Positions 16,464 through 25,949 of a stretch of DNA of 64,000 nucleotides are shown in pieces. Source of the stretch: Armatimonadota bacterium (GTDB lineage Bacteria; Armatimonadota; Fimbriimonadia; Fimbriimonadales; Fimbriimonadaceae); assembly GCA_037138755.1 (NCBI GenBank), contig JBAXHT010000001.1, forward strand, positions 405,805-469,804, in the 5' to 3' direction. The notes below the pieces were generated by a model. It was not told the origin of the DNA and ran no database searches. It saw nothing but the letters and a program-made list of their open reading frames with translations. Numbering within the stretch: the stretch's first letter is position 1; the number at the start of each line of letters is the position of its first letter. The position numbers and the translations under genes are program-made.

Positions 16464-16991
16464 TCAGAAAAGCGATTGCTGAAACCCGGCTTGCTCCTGA
16501 GCCACCAGGGTTTGGGGTTTCACTGAGTCATCACCGTCGATGTGCATCAGCTCCACCCCCCTCCGAAAAAGGGCTTCGCCGAGCAATCTTGACCGGTGGC
16601 ACGAATGCGGCTTCTTGCACCCACACATCAAACAAAGCACCCGACCAGGCACCGTAGCCGCCCTCAAGAGCACATCAAGCCCTTTTGCCAGTTCCGGCAC
16701 TTCGAACAAGGGGTTGATGTCCACAGAGTCGGGGTCTTTGCACAGGACGGGGGAATCCTGGACTCCGCCAAGGGTGTCTCCCATGTAGATGTACTTCAAC
16801 CCCGTCGGAGGAACCAGCACTTCAAGACTCTGTCTGCGAAAGTCTTCCCAATAGATCGACTGCGGCACCGAGCGAACATCCACCAAGTGCGTGATGCCGA
16901 ACCGCTCGACCAGAGCAATAAATGCGCCAAATCCCCGGTTCCCGTACCCAGCGGTGTAGATATCTGGTAATTCGCCCGTCATCCCCGCCAT
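16464..16991 (-). CDS. DUF488 family protein
   Basis: The 175-residue product matches the DUF488 pattern: YTAGYGNR near the start, LVDVRSVPQS, then the GLKYIYMGDTLGG strand and the conserved CLMCGCKKPHSCHRSRL cluster. The function of the family is not established; the conserved Arg and Cys/His residues suggest a nucleic-acid or metal-linked role. It is divergent from the next gene with only 24 bp between the two starts. A second Met at residue 4 is an alternative start. Confidence 0.8.
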   Translation of the reverse strand: MAGMTGELPDIYTAGYGNRGFGAFIALVERFGITHLVDVRSVPQSIYWEDFRRQSLEVLVPPTGLKYIYMGDTLGGVQDSPVLCKDPDSVDINPLFEVPELAKGLDVLLRAATVPGRVLCLMCGCKKPHSCHRSRLLGEALFRRGVELMHIDGDDSVKPQTLVAQEQAGFQQSLF

Positions 16992-17015
16992 CCATTATGG
17001 AAGAAGCCCAGAGCA

Positions 17016-17642
17016 ATGGAAAGCGCATGGGCTCTGTGGACCGGTTTAGGAGGAATGGTGGTAGCGACTGCTGGAACCTCTGCCTTTTGGTCTTGGAAAA
17101 ACCGGCAGCGGTTCGATGCTGAGATTGATGCATTGCAGAAGGCGATGCCTTCATCGCGAGATGGCCTAGTCGTCTCAGCCCTGGCGATCGACTTGACACC
17201 AAAGGGCCATGAACCAGCCGGTTGGTTCTCCGATTTGATACCATTGCTGGACGAGATCGTTGCGAAGACAACGCTCCGCCGAGTTGGTGCGTTTCAAGGA
17301 ACTTACATGGTGGTCGGAACTGACGAACGAGTTGCGAGCAGTGCGCTTCGCTCCGTCGCGCAAACCGCACTCGATCTGCGGGATCGCGTGATGTTGTACT
17401 CGGCCATGCGAGAGGTTCCGATGACGTGTGGGTGTGCCATCCACGCGGACATCGTGCCTACGATCGGCTTAGGTTCCACTGTAGCGTTGAGCCAACTTTG
17501 GAGCGAAACACTCGCACTTGCAGACCGGGCCAAGGACGGTCAAATCGACCTCAGTAGCCAGTCAGCTGAATGGCTTGGCACGGAGTTCGACATCAACATA
17601 CTCGGTGAGCGGCCAGTTCTGTACGCTCGAAAGGTCGCTTAG
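17016..17642 (+). CDS. Membrane-anchored degenerate nucleotide-cyclase-like protein
   Basis: A 208-residue protein with one N-terminal membrane segment (residues ~7-26) and a domain resembling the class III cyclase homology domain. LVVSALAIDLTP matches the first catalytic strand, GTYMVVG matches GDAYMVVG but lacks the second metal Asp, and TLALADRAKDG matches the TVNLASR helix with Asn replaced. A catalytic cyclase is therefore unlikely; it may be a non-enzymatic sensor, or may form half of a heterodimer. Its stop overlaps that of the convergent hydrolase by 4 nt. Confidence 0.55.
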   Translation: MESAWALWTGLGGMVVATAGTSAFWSWKNRQRFDAEIDALQKAMPSSRDGLVVSALAIDLTPKGHEPAGWFSDLIPLLDEIVAKTTLRRVGAFQGTYMVVGTDERVASSALRSVAQTALDLRDRVMLYSAMREVPMTCGCAIHADIVPTIGLGSTVALSQLWSETLALADRAKDGQIDLSSQSAEWLGTEFDINILGERPVLYARKVA

Positions 17643-18517
17643 TCACTCAAAAACTTGTTCACCTTCGGCCAAGCATCGAGTAGCGCGAACGTTACTCCGT
17701 TCTTTGTGCCGCCGTATTGCGTGGAGACGGGTGCGCCTTTCTTGAGCGAACCCGCAGGAGTGAGCAGGATGTGTCCAGCGTTTGGGTACCGCTCCCACTG
17801 CACTGCATGAGTAAAGTTCTTGGCTTTCAAACGAGCGACAGCAGCGGTTGTCAGTAACGAACTTGCCCAAACCGTGTCTCGATCTCCCGAAACAAAGAGG
17901 ATTGGACCGTTGATCTGTTCAATCGGACTCCAGGCGGCTTCATTTCGCGTGCTTGTCGCCGCGGCGTTGTACTGGTCGACGACGCTTTGAGTTGACGCGA
18001 AATCAATCGTGACATGAGGCAACGGCTTTCCTCGCCATGAAAAAGCAGAATCTTTGCATGGAGTCGAGTAGTCTACGAATCCTTGGAATCGCAGGGCTGA
18101 AGGCGAAACCGCAACGACCTTCTTAATTCGCTTATCCATTGTTGCGTAAGTCAAGGCGGCCTCCGCTCCCCGAGAGACGCCTAACAAATAGATGCGGCTA
18201 GGATCAACTTCCGGTTGTTTTGAGAGCCAATCGACACCTCGTTTCACAACTTCCAGCGGTACATTGACCAGGTTCTTGGGCTGAGACTTACCCCCAAACC
18301 ACTGTAGTGCCAAGCTCGGGAATCCTTCCCAAGCAAAGCCTTCGGCCGAAAAGCGAGTGAACGTGATGGCTCCTTCGCTACCGTGGAGTAGCAAGATCCC
18401 TGGCCGCCTAGTTGGCTGCATTGACTTGGCGTAATACTCTCCGATGACTTCGGGTTCGCTCAACCTGACGGGTGCAACTCTTGGTTGTAACTGGGCGGCA
18501 AGAAGGGCGAAGATCAC
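17639..18517 (-). CDS. Alpha/beta hydrolase, BAAT / acyl-CoA thioester hydrolase C-terminal type
   Basis: A 292-residue serine hydrolase-fold protein with the nucleophile elbow GVSRGAEAAL, an acid segment FVSGDRDTVWAS and a late His in NAGHILLTPAG. This matches the BAAT C-terminal hydrolase family. The first residues (MIFALLAAQLQP) are hydrophobic, suggesting export. It lies 25 nt behind the sugar-permease gene in the same direction. A TAGTAT hexamer exactly 6 nt before its GTG start suggests a separate leaderless promoter. Substrate unknown. Confidence 0.75.
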   Translation of the reverse strand: MIFALLAAQLQPRVAPVRLSEPEVIGEYYAKSMQPTRRPGILLLHGSEGAITFTRFSAEGFAWEGFPSLALQWFGGKSQPKNLVNVPLEVVKRGVDWLSKQPEVDPSRIYLLGVSRGAEAALTYATMDKRIKKVVAVSPSALRFQGFVDYSTPCKDSAFSWRGKPLPHVTIDFASTQSVVDQYNAAATSTRNEAAWSPIEQINGPILFVSGDRDTVWASSLLTTAAVARLKAKNFTHAVQWERYPNAGHILLTPAGSLKKGAPVSTQYGGTKNGVTFALLDAWPKVNKFLSD

Positions 18518-18523
18518 AACTAG

Positions 18524-18529
18524 ATACTA
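18524..18529 (-). promoter_or_regulatory. -10-like hexamer TAGTAT, leaderless start
   Basis: On the minus strand TAGTAT is followed by 6 nt and then the GTG at 18517. No Shine-Dalgarno lies in the short gap to the upstream permease gene. Confidence 0.4.
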
Positions 18530-18542
18530 CCGACCGTCAACC

Positions 18543-19421
18543 CTACTTGATTCCCGTCATCACGATGCCTTTCACGAAGTATCGCTGACCCAAGAGGAAT
18601 AAGATGATGATCGGAATCATGACCAGCACAGAACCCGCCATCAGCAGCTCCCAGTTGTTCGTGTTCAGCGAGCGGTAAGTCGCCAATCCAAGTTCCAGAG
18701 TCTGGTTCTGAGGACTATTCAGGATAATGAGCGGACTCATGAACTCCTTCCAGTTGTAGATGAAGCTGAAAATACCAACCGTGGCCATTGCCGGCCCCAT
18801 GTTTGGTAGCAGGAGCTTCCAGAAGATGACCGAGTGCGAAGCGCCGTCGAGCAGAGCAGCCTCATCAATATCTCTTGGAATGCCCATCAAGAACTGCCGC
18901 AACAAGAAGATATTGTAAGCTCCGCCCCCGAAAAATGCGGGGACGATGAGGGGCTTAAATGTATCGATCCATCCGAGATACTTCCATAGCGCGTACTGCG
19001 GAATCATCGTGACAATCCCTGGAAGCATCATCGTGCTCAGAAGCAGAATAAACAGTCGATCGCGACCTGGAAACTTGAGTCGCGCAAAACCGTACGCCAC
19101 GATAGACGAGCTAAACATCACCCCAAAAGTCGAAAGAGTCGCGATAATGACCGAGTTCCTGAAGAACAGAAAAAACGGTGCGTTCTGGTTTGTCAGAACT
19201 GACTTGTAGTTTTCAAAAGCCCACTCTTTAGGCAGAGCCCAAACCGAAGACCCCGCGAGTTCTCCTGCCGTCTTCAGCGACATGACGACCATGATGTAAA
19301 ACGGAAGCAGCGAGAGAACCACTCCAGCCACCAAAACAACCCAGAGCAGCGAGCGGAGAACGGCAGCCGTTCGCTGAGCTTTATCTGCCGACTGTTGCCA
19401 AATTTGTGATTGATCTTGCAT
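18543..19421 (-). CDS. Carbohydrate ABC transporter permease (MalG/CUT1 type)
   Basis: A 292-residue inner-membrane protein with about six transmembrane segments. It carries the EAA loop that contacts the ATPase (DEAALLDGASHSVIFWKLLLP, residues ~190-210), the binding-protein-dependent permease signature. It starts 3 nt after the stop of the fused binding-protein/permease gene, so the two form one importer. No ATPase subunit is encoded here. CUT1 importers often share a multitask MsmK-type ATPase encoded elsewhere, which is the likely case. Substrate is probably an oligosaccharide. Confidence 0.92.
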   Translation of the reverse strand: MQDQSQIWQQSADKAQRTAAVLRSLLWVVLVAGVVLSLLPFYIMVVMSLKTAGELAGSSVWALPKEWAFENYKSVLTNQNAPFFLFFRNSVIIATLSTFGVMFSSSIVAYGFARLKFPGRDRLFILLLSTMMLPGIVTMIPQYALWKYLGWIDTFKPLIVPAFFGGGAYNIFLLRQFLMGIPRDIDEAALLDGASHSVIFWKLLLPNMGPAMATVGIFSFIYNWKEFMSPLIILNSPQNQTLELGLATYRSLNTNNWELLMAGSVLVMIPIIILFLLGQRYFVKGIVMTGIK

Positions 19422-19424
19422 GGC

Positions 19425-21842
19425 CTACTTGGTCTCCGCTTCGTAATAAACCCACTTGTTCTGCGCCCACCACTGCACGGCAGTAATGAGCATGATGATG
19501 ATAAAAAGCACCCAGCCGAGAGCACTCGCATAGCCCATCCTCAGCGACTGGAACGCATTCCCAAACAGGTGGAATACGAAGAAACGAGTTGCATCGTTCG
19601 GACCACCGTTCGTCATGATGAACGCCTGGGTGAACGCCTGGAACGCCCCAACCATTCCGGTGATGAGCGTAAAGAAGATCGTTGGCGTAAGGAGCGGCAG
19701 GGTCACAGCTTTGAACCGCTTCATGATCCCGGCTCCGTCGAGAGTCGCCGCCTCATAGTAGTAGGTGGGAATCCCTTGGAGTCCGGCAAGGAACACGACA
19801 GTCCCACCGCCGATTCCCCAGAGCGACATGATGATCAACGCAGGAAGCGCCGTCCCTTCCGTCGCCATCCAGTCGACCGGTTTCGATGGGTCGGTCATGA
19901 TCCACGCACTCAGCATCCGCCCAACCGGCCAGTTGCCGTTAGGACCATAGAGGAAGAAGTTCAGCATTCCTGTCTCGGCGTTGAACACACGAAGCCAGAT
20001 CAGCGAAGCGGCCACTGCAGACGTAATCGAAGGCACATAGTAGAGCGTTCGGAACAGCGAGACCCCCTTCACCTTTTGATTCAACAGCAACGCCAATCCG
20101 AGCGAACCGATGATTCCCATGGGAACCGAGAAGATCACATAGATGGTGGTCACCTTCAGCGACTTCCAGAATGACGGGTCGATATTCGCCATTTCGTTGA
20201 AGTTGCCTAGCCCCCTTGCCTGAGCGGGCAAGATCATATCCCAGTTCGCAAACGCCATCATGAGAGAAAGCATCATCGGAACCAGAGTGAAAATCAAGAA
20301 TCCAAGAATCCAGGGCGATAGGAACCAGTAGGCCGAGCGCGTCTCTCCGCGCTCAAGCTGTGTTAGCTTGTGCCCGAAATGCGGCTTGTAGATCCAAACC
20401 ACAATCCCAACGAATATCGCCGAACAAATCGCAATCCCCAGGGGCCAGTTGAAGGGAGGCAAATTCTCTTCTTTGCGAAGAAAATCGAGTCTTGTTTGAG
20501 CATCAACCGCGTTTTCCTTAAGAACCGCTTCAGCCGTCTTTTGACCATTCCAAATCAGCTCCTGGCCCTTATTCACTCGGTCTGTAATTGCCTGAGCATA
20601 CTGAGATGTGGTCTGAAACTGAACATAGGGAACGGCTTCGTCGGTCAACAACCGGTTCGCGGGATATTGCTCCTCGATCGGGGTCTCAGGGCCAGGAACC
20701 CACAGTCCTGGTTTGATCGCCAACGAGCGAATCGCCGGTTGAGCGATGCCAGCTTTTGCCATGGCGATCATCCCCGGCTCACCACCCATGAACCGCGTCA
20801 GCCGCCAAGCAGCTTCCTTGTTCTTGGTCGAGCTCATGATTCCGTAGCCAGATCCACCGGTCGGGAACTTCAAAACCTTCTTGCCATCTTTTCCGGCATA
20901 CGCCGGAGCCATGGCGATATCCCAGTCAAAAAACTCTTTCGAGCCGGGCTTTAGCATCTTGCGGATGTTGGGGACCTCCCAGATACCGTTTTGATACATT
21001 GCCACCCGTTGCTGAACAAACAGCGCTTGGGCGGTTGAACCAGCAAAGGCCGAACTCTGCTCCGTCACCGAAGGAGCATAGTGATACTTGTTCATGAAGT
21101 CCGCTGCGAATTGCAACGCCTTGGCGTACTCAGGATTCCCGATCAGGACCTTCGTCGGAGACTCCATGTTGTCAAATGGCAGTAGGCCTGTCGCATAAAC
21201 GATCATGTCCGCGAACAGCCCCGTCCAGCCCGACGTGTAGCCCCACTGAACGTACTTCCCTTCCGCGTTTTGTTTCTTAAACTGGTCACACACCCATAGA
21301 AAGTCTTTCTCCTTGAGCTCGGGCCGAATCTTGAAATCCCAAGTCCAATCTCCGTTGGGATACGGAAGACCAGCCTTCTTGAACATCCCCTTGTTGTAGT
21401 AAATCAACCCCATCGGAGCGATGTCGCGTGGGAGAGCATAACACGTTCCCTGGAACGAGTGTGCATCAACAATCGGCTTGTAGTACTCCTTGATGTCAAA
21501 GCCCGGAGTTTGCTCAAAAAACGGGTTCAGTGGCAAAAGTGCTTTCCGGACTGCCAATGCTTGAAAGTGCTGGGGATCCATCATTACCACGTCTGGAGCG
21601 ACGCCGGCAGCGTAGGTCACCAACATCTTCTGGTGATAGAGGTTGTAGTCTGGATAGTTCTCCAGCTCTACCTTGATATCGGGATTCTGCTTCTCGAAAT
21701 CTTCGACCAAGCCACGAATGGTCTCCAACGCCTTGTCGCCATCCCAGACGCTAAACCTCAGCGTGGTGACGTTTGCAAAACTGGTAACCGACACCATCAG
21801 CAAAGTCACAAGCAGTAACAGGCGAAAGAGGAGTCTTGTCAT
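19425..21842 (-). CDS. Fused sugar-binding protein and MalF-type ABC permease
   Basis: An 805-residue polypeptide joining two subunits that are normally separate. Residues 1-24 are a signal peptide or anchor (LLFRLLLLVTLLMVSVTS). Residues ~25-455 are a family-1 solute-binding protein (FSVWDGDKALETIRGLVEDF, then APDVVMMDP). Residues ~463-800 are a MalF-like permease with an EAA loop near 700 (EAATLDGAGIMKRFKAVTLP). The frame is open throughout with no stop at the junction, and the linker includes one extra membrane helix (~463-482) not belonging to the usual permease core. The fusion tethers the binding protein to its translocator. Confidence 0.88.
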   Translation of the reverse strand: MTRLLFRLLLLVTLLMVSVTSFANVTTLRFSVWDGDKALETIRGLVEDFEKQNPDIKVELENYPDYNLYHQKMLVTYAAGVAPDVVMMDPQHFQALAVRKALLPLNPFFEQTPGFDIKEYYKPIVDAHSFQGTCYALPRDIAPMGLIYYNKGMFKKAGLPYPNGDWTWDFKIRPELKEKDFLWVCDQFKKQNAEGKYVQWGYTSGWTGLFADMIVYATGLLPFDNMESPTKVLIGNPEYAKALQFAADFMNKYHYAPSVTEQSSAFAGSTAQALFVQQRVAMYQNGIWEVPNIRKMLKPGSKEFFDWDIAMAPAYAGKDGKKVLKFPTGGSGYGIMSSTKNKEAAWRLTRFMGGEPGMIAMAKAGIAQPAIRSLAIKPGLWVPGPETPIEEQYPANRLLTDEAVPYVQFQTTSQYAQAITDRVNKGQELIWNGQKTAEAVLKENAVDAQTRLDFLRKEENLPPFNWPLGIAICSAIFVGIVVWIYKPHFGHKLTQLERGETRSAYWFLSPWILGFLIFTLVPMMLSLMMAFANWDMILPAQARGLGNFNEMANIDPSFWKSLKVTTIYVIFSVPMGIIGSLGLALLLNQKVKGVSLFRTLYYVPSITSAVAASLIWLRVFNAETGMLNFFLYGPNGNWPVGRMLSAWIMTDPSKPVDWMATEGTALPALIIMSLWGIGGGTVVFLAGLQGIPTYYYEAATLDGAGIMKRFKAVTLPLLTPTIFFTLITGMVGAFQAFTQAFIMTNGGPNDATRFFVFHLFGNAFQSLRMGYASALGWVLFIIIMLITAVQWWAQNKWVYYEAETK

Positions 21843-21965
21843 GGCAGCGTCGCCGGTGATGGCTCTGACATTTTATCGGTAAATCTCCCTTTTCGCTAGT
21901 GGAACTTTGCACATCGGCGTAAATACAACTAAAAGGGTAAAATCAAACCCACCTCGCGGTGCTCG

Positions 21966-23546
21966 ATGAGTGAGCGAATCAACGACTCCAAGGAGCCTTC
22001 AGCGGTTGAGCTGACAAGCGGTCCGGCGGTTCAAACGCCGACCCCTGCTTCTTCCATCATCGACGCAATTACCAGTCTCAAAGCGACTGGCCACCCCGAG
22101 ACCCAGGAGCAAACGCAAGCAATGGCAAATGAACAGTTCGACGCAGATTTGATCGTGATTGGAGCCGGCCCTGGTGGCTACTACGCTGCCATTCGAGCCG
22201 CACAAGAAGGACTGAAGGTCATTTGTGTCGAAAAGGATCAGCTGGGTGGAACCTGTCTCAACTGGGGCTGTGTGCCATCCAAGGCCATGATCGCCAGCGT
22301 CGAAATGCTCCACAAAACTAAGCACGCCGACACCTTTGGCCTCAAGAAGATTGTTAACGCTGAAATGGACTTCCCGGCGATGATGGCCCGAAAGGACAAG
22401 ATCGTCCTCACCGAACGAAACGGGATCGGCTTCCTGTTCAAGAAGAAAAACATCAACCACGTTAAGGGATTTGCAAAGTTTGTTGATGCCAACACGATTT
22501 CTGTAAAGGGCGAAGATGGCAAGGAAACTAAGTACAGAGGAAAGAACTTCATCCTCGCCATGGGATCTTCGGTCATCCACATTCCAGTTCCCGGTCTCGA
22601 AGGCGGAAAAGACGCAGGCGTCTGGACTTCCGACGAAGCCGTTTACGCACCGTTCGTTCCGAAGAAGATGGTCGTCCTTGGCGGCGGTGCCGTCGGCTGC
22701 GAATTCAGCTTCGTCTTCAACGGTCTCGGAACCGAGGTCACCCTCGTCGAGATGATGCCAACCTTGCTCAACATCATGGATGAAGAGCTAGGCAAAGAGC
22801 TCGCCAAGAACCTCACCAAGCAAGGTGTCAAGGTCAAGACAGGCGCAACCATCGAGAAAGCCGAAAAGACCAAGACCGGATGGAAGGTCACCGTCAAGCA
22901 AGGAACCGCCGAAGAGGTCATCGAGGCCGACGTTGTTCTGCTCGGAGTCGGACGAAAGGCAAACACCGAAGGCATGAACCTGGAGGGCATCGGCGTCAAG
23001 ATGCATCGACGCGGCGTCGAAATCCTCGACGACACCCTCAAAACCCACGTTCCAAACATCTGGGCAATCGGCGACGTCACTGGCCGAATCCAGCTCGCTC
23101 ACGTGGCTCAGCAAGAGGGTCTCACCGCCGTCCACAACATTCTTCACCCCGAGTCGCCTAAGAAGCTCGATTACCGTTTCGTTCCGAACGCGGTCTACAC
23201 CTCGCCCGAAGTCGCGTCGTGCGGACTTACGGAAAGCGAAGCCCAGGCCAAGGGTTACGACGTCGTCGTCGGACGATCCAAGTTCCAGATCTTCGCCAAA
23301 GCGATGGCAAACAACGAAACCGAAGGATTCGTTAAAGTCGTCGCTGACAAAAAGTACGGCGAAATCCTCGGCGTCCATATGATCGGCGGACACGTCACCG
23401 ACCTCATCCACGAAGCCGTCGTTGCCCTCGTCCATGAAGCAACCCTCGACTCCATGGAAACCGTCATCCACGCCCACCCAACCATGGCCGAAGCCGTTAT
23501 CGAAGCCTTCGAAGACGCCATGGGCCACGCGATTCACAAAGCGTAA
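21966..23546 (+). CDS. lpdA: Dihydrolipoamide dehydrogenase (E3), with N-terminal extension
   Basis: The 526-residue flavoenzyme oxidises dihydrolipoamide of 2-oxoacid dehydrogenase or glycine-cleavage complexes and reduces NAD+. FAD-binding GAGPGG is at residues ~66-71, the redox disulfide is C97/C102 in GGTCLNWGCVPSK, the NAD Rossmann motif is VLGGGAVGCEF, and the C-terminal active-site HAHPTMAE is present. A ~52-residue Ser/Pro/Thr/Gln-rich extension precedes the canonical start. Met53 (position 22122, GGAG about 11 nt upstream) may be the true start. No E1/E2 genes are adjacent. Confidence 0.94.
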   Translation: MSERINDSKEPSAVELTSGPAVQTPTPASSIIDAITSLKATGHPETQEQTQAMANEQFDADLIVIGAGPGGYYAAIRAAQEGLKVICVEKDQLGGTCLNWGCVPSKAMIASVEMLHKTKHADTFGLKKIVNAEMDFPAMMARKDKIVLTERNGIGFLFKKKNINHVKGFAKFVDANTISVKGEDGKETKYRGKNFILAMGSSVIHIPVPGLEGGKDAGVWTSDEAVYAPFVPKKMVVLGGGAVGCEFSFVFNGLGTEVTLVEMMPTLLNIMDEELGKELAKNLTKQGVKVKTGATIEKAEKTKTGWKVTVKQGTAEEVIEADVVLLGVGRKANTEGMNLEGIGVKMHRRGVEILDDTLKTHVPNIWAIGDVTGRIQLAHVAQQEGLTAVHNILHPESPKKLDYRFVPNAVYTSPEVASCGLTESEAQAKGYDVVVGRSKFQIFAKAMANNETEGFVKVVADKKYGEILGVHMIGGHVTDLIHEAVVALVHEATLDSMETVIHAHPTMAEAVIEAFEDAMGHAIHKA

Positions 23547-23551
23547 CACGC

Positions 23552-23600
23552 TCCGGCGCCCCCTCTCCAATTGTGGAGAGGGGGTTGGGGGGTGAGGACG
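23552..23600. repeat. Dispersed palindromic repeat, copy 1
   Basis: The core CCCCCTCTCC...GGAGAGGGGGTTGGGGGGTGAGGACG forms a hairpin (CCCCTCTCCA / TGGAGAGGGG) with a G-rich tail. A second copy with the same tail lies at 25651-25699. It lies right after lpdA and may act as its transcription terminator. Confidence 0.8.
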
Positions 23601-23746
23601 CTATGGTACCAACCGAAATCCGGGAGGATATCAGCTCTGGATATTCAACCCACCCCCACACCAGAAGAAGCTTGGGTTCCAGGAGCTAACTGCGGATCCA
23701 TGTTTTTTGGAACTGAGGTTCCTGCCGGCCTCGTAAGCACTAGCAG

Positions 23747-25594
23747 ATGCTTTCCATTGCCCTCGCGAGCGCGATTTTACAATCGCAGAAATACACGGTC
23801 GTTACACACCCCAAGCTCCAGTCGGAACAAAGTTTTGATGTCCAGATCACCCAACTGCCCGCCCTGCTTGACTCAATTTCGAAGTCAACGGGCATCGAAA
23901 TCCGCGCAATCAACCCGCTATACAACCTCAAACTAGACATTTTTACGGGCAAAACCAGAGTCGGAACGGTTCTCGCCAAAATCGCTGAGACCCTCAATGC
24001 CGAATGGGAACAGACCTCCACCGGATTCGTCCTCACCCAGCAGCCCAAAGCCCAGAACGACGAGCGCAACTACCTTCAGGCTGAGATTGACTACGCCCGC
24101 CAGAACGCGGATTTCGAGATCGCCGTCTGCAAACGAATCGCCCAAATCGTTCCCCCAACAACCGACCAAAGAATCGACCCGAAAATGCTGGCCGCCTGGA
24201 AAGAAGCCAAGGTCACCGGGATCGGGAACGGCGGCGACAAAAACTTCTTCGAAGAATACAAACCGGCAAGCCAAAATGCTAAGAGAGAACTTGATCAGGC
24301 GATCGCCCAGAAAAAGTCTCCCGAGGAGATTCGATCACTCCGCATAGAAGCGGAAGCCTTCAGCCGCATCGCGGCAGGCAGTCCGCCGCTCATCAAATCC
24401 AGGCTTCTCTCCAACCTCACTGTCAAGGAACTTGAGAGTTACCGTTCCGGTCTTCCCTTTGCCTGCTCTACTGAAGGAAATGGGAAATCCAAAATCTACG
24501 CTGGCGACATCGTTGGCGGCTTTGTTGCGTTCAAAAACGGCGAACCAAAACCCTGTAAAGCGTTCGGGCTCACCCAAATCATCCCTGAAACTTTTGAATT
24601 GGCATATGTCGAGTACGCGTACGGCGACGGCGGAACCGGAATCAGCGGCGGAGCTGGAAGAACCTCGCCTGTGAGTGGTATTCCTGATCTCCTGGAATCC
24701 CACCCGTTCATTCAAAGTCTTCGAAACTGGGAGCAAAATGCTCAACTGCAACCCACTTTCGGTCAGCTCCTCGACACAACTAAGGCCAAGCCCACCCCTT
24801 CACCCTATTTCGTCAAGGGTTACAGATTCGGAGACCATCTCCGCTGGTTCCACCAGTCAACCGGTATCCCGGTTGTCGCAATCGCTAATCGCAAAATGCA
24901 CAAATGGGCCAAGCTTGAGCGACAATTCCGAACTGCCGGTGACTACCTGACTGCCTTCCAAAAGGCAGGAGGAGGATTCTTCCGAAAATCAGGAGACTTT
25001 GTTCTTGCCCGCACCGGCGCCTACTGGCGCGACCGTCAAACCGAGCTCCCCGAGTCCTGGTATGCCCCACTCGAAGCGCAACCCAAGCTCGACTACCGAG
25101 CCTACTGCCGCGCCGCTTTACCGCTCACTCGGATCCAGAGCATGCTCCTCTCCTCCCGTGAAGGTTTCCTAACAAAATTTGATCCCACCCCGTTCCAAGG
25201 TTCAATCTTAGCCCTAAAACTCATCGGAGGACTCTCGGATACTCAAGTCAACCAGGCGCTCAAGCCAGAAGGGCTCTCCATCTCCAACATGTCCACTACC
25301 CAAGTGCAACAAGTCCAAACAACCATTCTCCAAAGCGTTCTCGAAGGTACCTATGTCAAACCTGACTTCCTGGTTGAGATCATCGACAAAGGCTTCGACC
25401 CCCGAACGTACGCCGGAGTGAGCTTCGCGATCAAGCCGAACAGCAAGTCAAACATGATGGTCGGCGCGACCGTCGTCGACGATGGCGAAACCGTCGTGCA
25501 ACCCCAGAAGGACTACAAAGATGTGCTCATGACCGACTTTGTGTTCACTCGAAACGGCCAAGAAATCATGCGCTTCCACGGCTACGGAGCCTGA
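23747..25594 (+). CDS. Secreted protein with STN-like N-terminal domain
   Basis: A 615-residue protein with a short signal-like start (MLSIALASAILQSQ). Residues ~25-95 resemble the STN/secretin-N fold (LPALLDSISKSTGIEIRAIN, ending FVLTQQ), which in other proteins sits in the periplasm and interacts with partners. The remaining 500 residues match no family I recognise and have no membrane segments or catalytic motif. The gene is bracketed by the two G-rich palindromic repeats. Confidence 0.65.
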   Translation: MLSIALASAILQSQKYTVVTHPKLQSEQSFDVQITQLPALLDSISKSTGIEIRAINPLYNLKLDIFTGKTRVGTVLAKIAETLNAEWEQTSTGFVLTQQPKAQNDERNYLQAEIDYARQNADFEIAVCKRIAQIVPPTTDQRIDPKMLAAWKEAKVTGIGNGGDKNFFEEYKPASQNAKRELDQAIAQKKSPEEIRSLRIEAEAFSRIAAGSPPLIKSRLLSNLTVKELESYRSGLPFACSTEGNGKSKIYAGDIVGGFVAFKNGEPKPCKAFGLTQIIPETFELAYVEYAYGDGGTGISGGAGRTSPVSGIPDLLESHPFIQSLRNWEQNAQLQPTFGQLLDTTKAKPTPSPYFVKGYRFGDHLRWFHQSTGIPVVAIANRKMHKWAKLERQFRTAGDYLTAFQKAGGGFFRKSGDFVLARTGAYWRDRQTELPESWYAPLEAQPKLDYRAYCRAALPLTRIQSMLLSSREGFLTKFDPTPFQGSILALKLIGGLSDTQVNQALKPEGLSISNMSTTQVQQVQTTILQSVLEGTYVKPDFLVEIIDKGFDPRTYAGVSFAIKPNSKSNMMVGATVVDDGETVVQPQKDYKDVLMTDFVFTRNGQEIMRFHGYGA

Positions 25595-25650
25595 GCGATC
25601 GGAAGCCCTGCTCACAGAAGGACCAAATCCATCCCGCGAAGCGGCATGAC

Positions 25651-25699
25651 TCCGGCTCCCCCTCTCCACTCGTAGAGAGGGGGTTGGGGGGTGAGGACG
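25651..25699. repeat. Dispersed palindromic repeat, copy 2
   Basis: This copy shares with 23552-23600 the flank TCCGGC, the CCCCCTCTCC arm, the GAGAGGGGG arm and the identical tail GGTTGGGGGGTGAGGACG, while the loop differs. Compensating loop differences with conserved arms argue for a structured, dispersed element rather than simple local duplication. Confidence 0.8.
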
Positions 25700-25949
25700 A
25701 CCACCGAACGGCTAGTTCCAAGCCGAAGTCTCAAAAATCAAGATGTAAGGTTGACAAACCCCCGGTTTCGTTGCCTAGTAATTGAGGATCTAATGATCTA
25801 GACTGCTGGGTCTTCAGCACAGCTCTGTTCAGCTCGCTTCAACGAGCGTGGAGACACCGAGATCTCTCGTCTACATGCGGAAATGCGAAACTCCACAACC
25901 GCTCTCCCGCCTGGAAGAATTCCCCACCAGAGGATGAGACTTATACTGC
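25700..25949. other. Intergenic stretch with no recognised gene
   Basis: Together with the repeat at 25651-25699 this forms a gap of about 355 bp between the STN-like gene and the small minus-strand ORF. I see no coding signature, tRNA or convincing terminator in it; moderately AT-rich. Confidence 0.5.

Noticed and set aside
22788-23570. Long minus-strand ORF opposite lpdA (260 codons), and similar long shadows at 19410-20174, 43412-44413, 50919-51680 and 61293-62330
   Set aside because: Each lies entirely opposite a strongly recognised gene; the long frames result from C-rich third codon positions, and the translations are low-complexity without family resemblance.
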